NCBI GenBank assembly: GCA_937876055.1
Contig: CALEIW010000135.1
Location: 1-6,317 of the forward strand
Direction of reading: 5' to 3'
DNA from: an uncultured euryarchaeote
GTDB taxonomy: Archaea > Thermoplasmatota > Poseidoniia > Poseidoniales > Thalassarchaeaceae
Length of the DNA stretch: 6,317 nucleotides
The notes beneath the pieces are model-generated. The model searched no databases. It had not been told where the DNA came from and saw only the letters and a program-made list of their open reading frames with translations. Numbering within the stretch: position 1 is the first letter of the stretch; each line of letters starts with the position of its first letter. Below are positions 1 through 5,912 of this stretch, piece by piece. The translations under genes and the position numbers were made by a program.

Positions 1-1980
1 CCATACGACGGTTGGGCGACACTGGAAATCCATGACCCTCTGATGGTAAACTCGAATATCACAGCGACTTGGACTCTAAACTTCTCCATATCCGATTACC
101 ACGGAACAGGACATCTTGTCCATCAAACATTAGGCATTCGTAAGCAAATAGATATGTATCTCGGAGATGGCGATGACTATCTTAACCAGAGTGAAATTGA
201 CCTATTCACCCCATATTTGGAGAATCGCGCATGGAATAATTCCGAGCGCGCGGGATGCTGCATGCTTGACCACGAAGCATTCGAACCAACCAATATCACA
301 ATCATCGCCAACCCACCAAGTCCCGGTCCTGTGATGTTCCGAAATGGTTCGTGGGGCTGGACCGAAATAGTCGAGCTTGCAGGCTCTACTGACGGTCGTA
401 GTACTCGCCTGCTCGACCTACCGCGCACTGGCGCGGGAGTCGAAGAAGTCCCTCTCACAATATTCCTTCCAAGCCCATATGAATACCGCTACTCAGCCAT
501 GGTAGATGTAATCGAGGGCTCGCCTGGCGAGTTCACAGTCAATCGCTCTGCCGTTCCAGTAGCAAGCGATATCAGAATCAGTTTGGGTGAAAACTCGCCT
601 CCGAATATCGTCGCAAACCGTTTGAGTAGCAGTACGCAACTCGCATTAGATAGATCTACGACTTACGAGGTAAACTGTGTTGATAGCCACCTAGATGATA
701 CTGAGATAAGTTGGACATTCAGCAATAATGGCTCAATTGTGCTTAGCAGCGACCAGCCTTTTGTTTCCATTACTCCATCTGAATTTAATTTCAGTCATGG
801 AGACGTACTAAGCACAGTGGTTGAATGTACAGATCAATTTGGTTCAACTAGTCAGTGGTTCGAAAATGTCGTAATCGACGGAGAATCTCCAACATGGGAA
901 GCATCCTTTGTTGCCCAATCGACTGAGAATGGAGAGGTTGCAATCGATATTAGCGATGGAATTATCGAAATCGGAAGCGAGGACATTTTACAGATTAACA
1001 TCTCTGCTTCAGATGAATCAGGATTGGATACGACAATTGAGATTACAAGTAATCGAAGTAGTGAATGGAGGCATATAGATTGGAATCAGATGTTCGCTCA
1101 AAGTCGCTTCCCGCAAGGTGAAAATGTAAACAACATGAATCTAGAGATTACAGATCGTCGTCAGTCAAAACCTGCAACAACTTACTCTCTTCATCTGATG
1201 GTTGCAGATGATGCAGGCAACTCCGTACATCAGGATTGGGTAATTTTGGTCCTTGACGGTGCAGGCCCAACAATTCTCCCAGACATTTACTCAAATGATG
1301 TTATGATTTCTGCTGAACAACCCGCTAGGGCTGATGAACTAATTACTGTTAACCTAAGCAATTCTTACGATGATTTGGATTCTATTTATGACACCAGGTG
1401 GACATTCATATTGAACCAAGAAGCACAATTTGAAAACCAATCATTTGCGGATATAGAAACTTTTGAAATCGAACCATTGGAAGCCGGTAGTCACTGGTTT
1501 ATCTTGATGGCCTGGGATTCAAAAGACAACATGAACGTACTCTCTTTTTCAATTGCGGTACAACCATCTCCGGGCGCTAACATCAGCATTTGGAACGTAA
1601 GTTATGATGGCACTCCGACAGTTGGCGAAACTATCGAATTATACGCAGTAGTACAGAATATTGGGGGGGATCCAGCGGTAGGTAGACTGTGTAGCGGAGA
1701 ACTTTGTTCAGATTACGTCAACATACCCTGGGCAACTTCCGTAGGTCCAGGTGTGGTCGGAATTTCATTGGTAATTCCACTTGAAGGGGCCGGAGAATTA
1801 CCCCTTCGCTTAGAATGGGAAGATAGCGAACAGAAGGACAATTCAATTGCTATTGATTCCAATATTATAGTCAATCCTGACTCAGGACCTCTTCAAGTGA
1901 TTCTTGGTGTTTTTCTAGTCCTCGCAGGCTTAGCCATCGGTGCTCGAATGTTGTGGGGCCCACAGCGTTTTGAAGACTAA
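1..1980 (+). CDS. Large surface-anchored beta-sandwich (Ig/cadherin-like) protein, 5'-truncated
   Basis: The frame is open from base 1, before the first ATG at 43, so the gene starts outside the window; 659 residues are visible (numbered here from base 1). Near the start is an acidic segment, GDGDDYLNQSEIDLF (residues 55-69), resembling a calcium-binding EF-hand or dockerin-like loop, followed by adjacent cysteines 86-87. Three tandem modules follow, at about 199-297, 298-423 and 424-523. The first two end in a D..G turn, an aromatic/hydrophobic strand and a DGxxPT linker (293-298 and 419-424), typical of extracellular Ig/cadherin-like repeats. Residues about 524-624 contain VQNIGGDPAVG, as in CARDB-type modules. 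A hydrophobic helix at 631-651 and a short tail (WGPQRFED) form a C-terminal membrane anchor, so most of the protein should lie outside the cell. Fifteen N-x-S/T sequons suggest N-glycosylation. The first module has Cys226 and Cys276, a plausible disulfide. No catalytic motif is visible; adhesion, sensing or substrate binding are possible but unproven. The next gene follows on the same strand. Confidence 0.85.
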   Translation, partial: PYDGWATLEIHDPLMVNSNITATWTLNFSISDYHGTGHLVHQTLGIRKQIDMYLGDGDDYLNQSEIDLFTPYLENRAWNNSERAGCCMLDHEAFEPTNITIIANPPSPGPVMFRNGSWGWTEIVELAGSTDGRSTRLLDLPRTGAGVEEVPLTIFLPSPYEYRYSAMVDVIEGSPGEFTVNRSAVPVASDIRISLGENSPPNIVANRLSSSTQLALDRSTTYEVNCVDSHLDDTEISWTFSNNGSIVLSSDQPFVSITPSEFNFSHGDVLSTVVECTDQFGSTSQWFENVVIDGESPTWEASFVAQSTENGEVAIDISDGIIEIGSEDILQINISASDESGLDTTIEITSNRSSEWRHIDWNQMFAQSRFPQGENVNNMNLEITDRRQSKPATTYSLHLMVADDAGNSVHQDWVILVLDGAGPTILPDIYSNDVMISAEQPARADELITVNLSNSYDDLDSIYDTRWTFILNQEAQFENQSFADIETFEIEPLEAGSHWFILMAWDSKDNMNVLSFSIAVQPSPGANISIWNVSYDGTPTVGETIELYAVVQNIGGDPAVGRLCSGELCSDYVNIPWATSVGPGVVGISLVIPLEGAGELPLRLEWEDSEQKDNSIAIDSNIIVNPDSGPLQVILGVFLVLAGLAIGARMLWGPQRFED

Positions 1981-2056
1981 ATTAACCCCAAAGTAGTATT
2001 TCCTCTGGGTACAAACAACCGCTCGACTCTTGACCTATGCGCCTTGGTCTAGAGGT

Positions 2057-3778
2057 ATGGTTCTACCACCCGACCACGCTGATCGGGTAATCGCCCAGCA
2101 TCGCTCAAGGGTTGAAAAGGTGGCTATGGCAGGAACTTTGTTACTGATTACATCTGCTGGTTGGTGGTTATTTCCAGCTATGGATGGTAGTGTAGAACTC
2201 CTGCCTAGAATGGGTCCTGTAATCGCTATGTTCGTTGCGGCTCTAATGCTGATGGATCTAATCGACCATGGGCCAGTAGAGCGCTCTAGAATTGCTATCG
2301 CATGCGGTCTTGCTTGGCCGATGGTTATCGCTATGGCAATCGATTCATTTGGAGATGGAGACAGAGCTCTTGCTTCTGTCATATTGATTCTTGTTGCAAC
2401 AAGTCTTCTGCTACATTGGCGAAACGCCCTAGGTAGTTCTCTTTCCACGAAGAGATTACGAGCGTTTTCCGGCCTAGCAGGAACTGCTCTAGGAATTGCA
2501 ATAATAATATCTCTAAATCTTGAGTTAATGATTGCTGGAGTATTTGCAGTTGCTTGTATTGCGATGGTATTTCCTGACTTATTAGCTAAAGACGATGTTC
2601 ACGAAGAAAGGAAAAAATTTGCCAATGAATTAGATCAGGCCGAAGCAAGAATGCTTGAGTTACGCTCAAAGAATTCTGGCTTAGAACAGGCCTCCTCTTT
2701 GATTCAACAAGCACGAGATGAGGGTTGGAAAAATCCAGCCAGAGGAATGGTGCTAATCGAGGAGGCGGATAGAGAGGCAAAGCGAATCATGGAAATGGCA
2801 GTAGATATCGACGCAATTCGCAGTGATTCGCTTTCAGCAGTCGAAAAGTCAGAAGAAATTGCCCCCGTAGTCCAAGGCCCCCGCAAGGCTTTCGAAATGG
2901 GGGATAGAGAGGCGGGACACGGTTCCCTTAGAGAGGCTGAGACCCTTTATCGCCTAGCAAAAACAAAAGCAGCAGCGATAGAAAAATATTGGCAAGAAGC
3001 AACGAATTCTATAGATGCCGCTGAGAAGGCTATAGCGGCTAAATCAGGTTCTGGTTCCGATGCGGTTAGAGGTATTCTGGGAGCAGCAAAGGAAGCGATG
3101 GATGCAGAAGAACCAGCCGAGGCACTACATATTGCAAATTCAATTCCAGCTCATATCGACAGTCTTGAAGCCTCTAGCGACGAGGCAGAGATTGCAATTG
3201 CGGATGCTGAAGCCGCACTAAATTCGGCAGAAGGCGAATTGGCCTTAACCAATGCAGAACGACTAGCAGAAGCCAAGGAAGCCTTCGCTAAGGGTGACGC
3301 GCCTCTAGCCAAGGGTCTTGCAGATAGTTTAGCACGCGAAGTCAGAGAAACTTCGGATGCTATGCAAGAAGTCCAGCGGGCATTACGACAAAAGAAACAG
3401 ATTTCAGATAGATTTCCAACAGGCCAAGCCGGTCAAGTTTGGCAATCAAGGCTTGAGGAAGTGGAAACTGCTGCATCATCTGGTAGATGGGTTAACGCCT
3501 CACAATCTCTAACTTCGTTAACCAACGATTTAGCCTCCTATGAGTCAGAGGCCAGTGAAGCCAGAGAATTGTTGGACTTTGTCCAATCTGAATGGTCTGA
3601 ACTTCGCCGCCGTCTCGATTCGAGTTCTATTGGCCCCACAGATGAGTCTCGTAGAGCAACTGAGGCCGCGGTGAATGAAGCGACTGACGCTTTAGATTCC
3701 GGAGAAATCCAAGATTGTTTGACCGCTTTAGGAAAAGCAGACGAGTTACTTGAGAACCTACGTCGTAGGGTCATCTGA
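2057..3778 (+). CDS. Six-helix membrane protein with a long cytoplasmic helical-repeat domain, function unknown
   Basis: I do not recognise the family. The product has 573 residues from ATG 2057. Six hydrophobic helices lie at about 23-42, 53-70, 78-95, 103-121, 136-153 and 157-175. Basic residues flank TM1 and fill the TM2-3, TM4-5 and post-TM6 segments, while the other loops are acidic or neutral, so both ends should be cytoplasmic. The remaining ~390 residues are rich in Ala, Glu, Lys and Leu and predicted almost wholly helical. They contain six diverged hairpin units with turns near 222, 282, 351, 413, 476 and 549 (e.g. AKEAFAKGDAPLAKGLADSL), on the pattern A...A..G....A...L. This suggests a scaffold or oligomerisation surface; no nucleotide-binding or catalytic motif is seen. 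Start: the in-frame TTG at 2030 would add nine residues; I prefer the ATG, but neither has a properly spaced Shine-Dalgarno sequence. A weak AT-rich element at about 1993-2000 could be the promoter. It may be cotranscribed with the upstream surface-protein gene (76-bp gap). Confidence 0.85.
   Translation: MVLPPDHADRVIAQHRSRVEKVAMAGTLLLITSAGWWLFPAMDGSVELLPRMGPVIAMFVAALMLMDLIDHGPVERSRIAIACGLAWPMVIAMAIDSFGDGDRALASVILILVATSLLLHWRNALGSSLSTKRLRAFSGLAGTALGIAIIISLNLELMIAGVFAVACIAMVFPDLLAKDDVHEERKKFANELDQAEARMLELRSKNSGLEQASSLIQQARDEGWKNPARGMVLIEEADREAKRIMEMAVDIDAIRSDSLSAVEKSEEIAPVVQGPRKAFEMGDREAGHGSLREAETLYRLAKTKAAAIEKYWQEATNSIDAAEKAIAAKSGSGSDAVRGILGAAKEAMDAEEPAEALHIANSIPAHIDSLEASSDEAEIAIADAEAALNSAEGELALTNAERLAEAKEAFAKGDAPLAKGLADSLAREVRETSDAMQEVQRALRQKKQISDRFPTGQAGQVWQSRLEEVETAASSGRWVNASQSLTSLTNDLASYESEASEARELLDFVQSEWSELRRRLDSSSIGPTDESRRATEAAVNEATDALDSGEIQDCLTALGKADELLENLRRRVI
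3757..3769. repeat. Short palindrome at the convergent gene junction
   Basis: CCTACG-T-CGTAGG is a perfect inverted repeat with 6-bp arms and one central base. It lies within the last codons of the membrane-protein gene, 6 bp before its stop codon. As RNA it could fold into a 5-bp stem with a GUC loop from either strand. The two convergent genes are separated by only 2 bp, so any termination signal must sit inside a coding region, and this is the only clear hairpin there. No T-rich tract follows on either strand, so I do not call it a terminator. It may only reflect the codons for the Arg-rich C-terminus. Confidence 0.35.
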
Positions 3779-3780
3779 GA

Positions 3781-5736
3781 TTATTCCGAGGCTGGAACTA
3801 GCCCCAAGTCTCTCTCTCTATTCGTAATTTCTGCGAATAAGTCAGACACGAATTGATCCAAAGGAACACCGTTGCACTGGTCGCCATTTCGTGCCCGAAT
3901 AGAGACGGTTTGATTCGCGGCCTCATCCTCACCAAGAATCAACATGTAAGCGGGCCGCATTTTTCTATGCATTCGGATTTTCTTACCAATGGTAGCATCA
4001 GAATCGTCAACTTTGACACGAACTCCAGCAGATTCCAAAGAGGTTTTCACTTCAGCCGCATATTCGATTTGTTTTTCTGAAATGGTAATTACCTGAACCT
4101 GTATTGGCGATAGCCAAGTAGGGAAATTACCAATCCAATGCTCAGTCAAGAAAGCAACAAAGCGTTCGTGAGTCGATAGAGGTGCCCGATGAATTACGAA
4201 TACCTCACCATTTTCCTCACCATTCTCATCCTTGTAACTCAACTCGAAGCGGTCCTTCGCCGCGAAATCCAACTGTATCGTCGACATCGACTCCTCACGC
4301 CCGAGCGCGGTCGTAAACTGAATATCGATTTTCGGACCGTAGAAAGCCGCCTCCCCGATCTCTTCGACAAAAGGCACACCCATATCGACTAGAATTGATC
4401 GCAAGTGTTCCTGAGTCGACTCCCAAATATTGGCATCGCCGATATACTTCTCAGTATTCTCAGGGTCCCACAAGGATAGACGCAAGTGGAAGTTCTCGAA
4501 CCCGAAGGTTCGGTAGTAATCGTTGACCATCTGCACGTTCGCACGCACCTCATCTCCTACCTGGTCCAGCGTACAGTAGATGTGAGCGTCATTCATCGAA
4601 AGCATGCGAACTCGGAGCAGTCCAGCAAGAGTCCCGGATAGTTCGTTGCGGTAGACTGTACCATACTCGGCAATGCGAATTGGAAGTTCTCGGTAACTTC
4701 GCTTTTTGCTGGAGAAAACCAAATGATGCATTGGGCAGTTCATTGCCTTCAGATAGTATGTTCCGTCATCCATTTCCATTGGTGGATACATTCCATCTGC
4801 ATAGTGAGGAAGGTGTCCACTACATTCGAACAATTCTTGCTTTGCTAAAACTGGAGTTGTAACTCTTTGATATCCATATGCTTCCTCAGTCTCGACGGCA
4901 TAGCGCTCGATTTCTGATTTGAGAATCTCTCCATGAGGTAACCATACGGGTAATCCTTTGCCAATCATCTCGTTAATCATGTAAAGTTCCATTTCTTTGC
5001 CAATTTTCTTGTGGTCTCGTTTTTCTGCTTCCTGAATTTGCCTTTGACGTTGTTTCAGACCTTCTTTGCTAGCATAGCACATTCCATAGATTCTGACAAG
5101 TGATTCTCGCTTGCTATCAGCCCGCCAGTATGCGGTACTTGTGCTAGTAAGTTTGAACCAACGCAGATGAGAAGTCGAAGGGACGTGAGGTCCACGACAT
5201 AGGTCTACAAAATCACCCTGTCGATAGACAGAGGAACCGACATCATGGCCTACTTTGTCATCCATTATTTCGATTTTGAATTTATTTTCTGAGAACATTT
5301 CTCTCAGGGTTTGATTGTCATATTCCTCACGGATCATGGCGTGATTAGCTCGAATGTGTTGATTCATTTTTTTCTCGATTGCCTTTAGTTCCTCATCACC
5401 AATCGGGTCCATATGGAAATCGTAGTAGAACCCATGATCGATTGGTGGGCCAATCGTCGGCTTAGCATCAGGGAACATCTCGACAACCGCTTGCGCCAGA
5501 AGGTGAGCGCAAGAATGGCGCAGAATGTACAATCCTTCCTCGCTCTCACCGTTTATTGGCTCGAGGCTACAATCAGAATCTAGAACGTGAGAAAAGTCGC
5601 GCTCGACACCATCTATTCGTGCCGCCACGGCTCCAGAGCGCTTTCCATGAACGTTGAGAATAACCTCGCCTGCAGTGATTCCAGAGGCATATTCGTGGGT
5701 TCCATCTTCACCCAACTCTACCGTAATCATGCTCAT
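3781..5736 (-). CDS. thrS: Threonyl-tRNA synthetase, bacterial-type architecture with editing domain
   Basis: This cytoplasmic class II enzyme joins threonine to tRNA-Thr using ATP. All parts of the 651-residue protein are visible: a TGS domain (about 1-62); an editing domain that removes mischarged serine, with HSCAH (His74, His78) and CRGPH (Cys180, His184); and a catalytic core of about 245-540 with motif 2 TVYRNELSG (Arg363), the zinc/threonine-binding triad Cys334 (MNCP), His385 (NDAHIYCT) and His516 (VIHR), and Asp383. Motif 3 is near HERFVAFL (522-529). An anticodon-binding domain fills about 544-640. Length is normal for the bacterial family (about 640-690), and no active-site residue is missing. 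Two local departures are MNCPMH for the common MNCPGH and SMNDAH for TQDDAH. ATG 5736 is preferred over ATG 5730 because GGAG lies 9 bases upstream of it, against 15 for the other. The gene has its own leader, which carries a hairpin, is divergent from the transporter gene, and ends 2 bp from the stop of the convergent membrane-protein gene. Confidence 0.97.
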   Translation of the reverse strand: MSMITVELGEDGTHEYASGITAGEVILNVHGKRSGAVAARIDGVERDFSHVLDSDCSLEPINGESEEGLYILRHSCAHLLAQAVVEMFPDAKPTIGPPIDHGFYYDFHMDPIGDEELKAIEKKMNQHIRANHAMIREEYDNQTLREMFSENKFKIEIMDDKVGHDVGSSVYRQGDFVDLCRGPHVPSTSHLRWFKLTSTSTAYWRADSKRESLVRIYGMCYASKEGLKQRQRQIQEAEKRDHKKIGKEMELYMINEMIGKGLPVWLPHGEILKSEIERYAVETEEAYGYQRVTTPVLAKQELFECSGHLPHYADGMYPPMEMDDGTYYLKAMNCPMHHLVFSSKKRSYRELPIRIAEYGTVYRNELSGTLAGLLRVRMLSMNDAHIYCTLDQVGDEVRANVQMVNDYYRTFGFENFHLRLSLWDPENTEKYIGDANIWESTQEHLRSILVDMGVPFVEEIGEAAFYGPKIDIQFTTALGREESMSTIQLDFAAKDRFELSYKDENGEENGEVFVIHRAPLSTHERFVAFLTEHWIGNFPTWLSPIQVQVITISEKQIEYAAEVKTSLESAGVRVKVDDSDATIGKKIRMHRKMRPAYMLILGEDEAANQTVSIRARNGDQCNGVPLDQFVSDLFAEITNRERDLGLVPASE

Positions 5737-5743
5737 GGCGTGT

Positions 5744-5749
5744 CTCTCC
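5744..5749 (-). promoter_or_regulatory. Shine-Dalgarno sequence of thrS
   Basis: On the minus strand GGAGAG occurs upstream of the thrS start, with 9 bases between GGAG and ATG 5736. This spacing picks the first of two nearby in-frame ATG codons. Its first G is also the last base of the adjacent inverted repeat. A Shine-Dalgarno sequence implies a leadered transcript, unlike the neighbouring transporter gene. Confidence 0.6.
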
Positions 5750-5765
5750 GTCGGCTACGCCGACG
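5749..5765 (-). promoter_or_regulatory. Perfect hairpin in the thrS 5' leader, touching the ribosome binding site
   Basis: CGTCGGC-TAC-GCCGACG on the + strand is a perfect 7-bp inverted repeat with a 3-base centre. In the thrS mRNA it reads CGUCGGC-GUA-GCCGACG, a GC-rich stem whose last base is the first G of the GGAG Shine-Dalgarno sequence. A stem so placed could limit ribosome access or serve as a binding site for a protein, including ThrRS itself; in E. coli, ThrRS represses its own mRNA by binding leader hairpins that mimic tRNA-Thr. If the top pair opens, the loop is CGUAG and contains CGU, a threonine anticodon. As DNA the palindrome could equally be a repressor operator. The repeat is directly visible; the function is inferred. 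Confidence 0.5.
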
Positions 5766-5785
5766 AATCGCCTCTATGAAGGGGT

Positions 5786-5794
5786 TGGCCTAAT
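5786..5794. repeat. Direct repeat TGGCCTAAT, copy 1
   Basis: This 9-bp sequence occurs again, exactly and in the same orientation, at 5853-5861, with start positions 67 bp apart. Copy 1 is in the thrS leader or near its transcription start, about 50 bp upstream of the thrS ATG. Two exact copies in a 176-bp divergent region may be a shared regulator site, but chance cannot be excluded for 9 bp. Confidence 0.4.
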
Positions 5795-5817
5795 TTCCTG
5801 ATTACGAAGCCCAAATT

Positions 5818-5831
5818 AACGGCAAACCGTT
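5818..5831. repeat. Small inverted repeat between thrS and the transporter gene
   Basis: AACGG-CAAA-CCGTT forms 5-bp arms around a 4-base centre, roughly midway between the two divergent genes. It could be an operator half-site pair. The arms are short, so chance is a real possibility. It overlaps the edge of the best minus-strand TATA-like candidate (TTAATTTG, complement of about 5811-5818), which would be the core promoter of thrS. Confidence 0.25.
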
Positions 5832-5852
5832 CGGCAGGAAAACTATCAAGAA

Positions 5853-5861
5853 TGGCCTAAT
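5853..5861. repeat. Direct repeat TGGCCTAAT, copy 2
   Basis: This is the second exact copy of the 9-bp repeat at 5786-5794. It ends about 20 bp upstream of the TATA-like box of the transporter gene, where archaeal regulators commonly bind. The CCTAA core resembles one half of DtxR/IdeR-type metal-regulator operators as I remember them, but no matching TTAGG half is adjacent. Confidence 0.4.
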
Positions 5862-5880
5862 CTATCGATTTCAACATCAT

Positions 5881-5890
5881 GTATTTATTT
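5881..5890 (+). promoter_or_regulatory. TATA-like box of the VIT1/CCC1 transporter gene
   Basis: GTATTTATTT is the most AT-rich element before the transporter gene. Its centre (about 5886) lies about 27 bases before the ATG at 5913, so an archaeal transcript starting 25-27 bases downstream would begin at or just before the start codon. This fits a leaderless mRNA and the lack of a Shine-Dalgarno sequence there. No convincing purine-rich BRE is seen just upstream. Confidence 0.5.
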
Positions 5891-5912
5891 CTCGAATTGA
5901 TTTAGTAGGCAT

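Noticed and set aside
177..458. Minus-strand ORF of 93 codons opposite the surface-protein gene.
   Set aside because: The plus strand encodes a coherent extracellular protein through this region; the reverse translation is low-complexity Arg/Ser/Pro-rich sequence without domain features.
2043..2064. A stretch beginning TTGGTCTAGAGGTATGG resembles the D-arm region of tRNA-Pro genes, with a possible acceptor-like pairing of bases 2039-2045 to AAGGTGG near 2115.
   Set aside because: No anticodon arm with a plausible anticodon and no T-arm (GGTTCRANYCC) could be placed, and the segment lies at the start of a clear protein-coding frame. The likeness is probably chance.
2037..2090. A 17-codon ORF from ATG 2037 in another frame at the start of the membrane-protein gene.
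   Set aside because: It is too short to judge, has no ribosome binding site, and overlaps the start of a convincing long gene.
2035..2886. Three minus-strand ORFs opposite the membrane-protein gene (2035-2448, 2586-2780, 2704-2886).
   Set aside because: They mirror the plus-strand helices and coiled-coil codons and show no independent start signal or domain.
3784..3830. Pyrimidine-rich stretch (TCTCTCTCTATTCG) just after the membrane-protein gene, considered as a transcription terminator.
   Set aside because: It is not a continuous T tract and encodes conserved-length ThrRS C-terminal residues on the other strand; terminator function cannot be supported.
3853..4392. Plus-strand ORFs opposite the thrS gene (3853-4080 and 4189-4392).
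   Set aside because: They are antisense to highly conserved ThrRS coding sequence and have no recognisable protein features.
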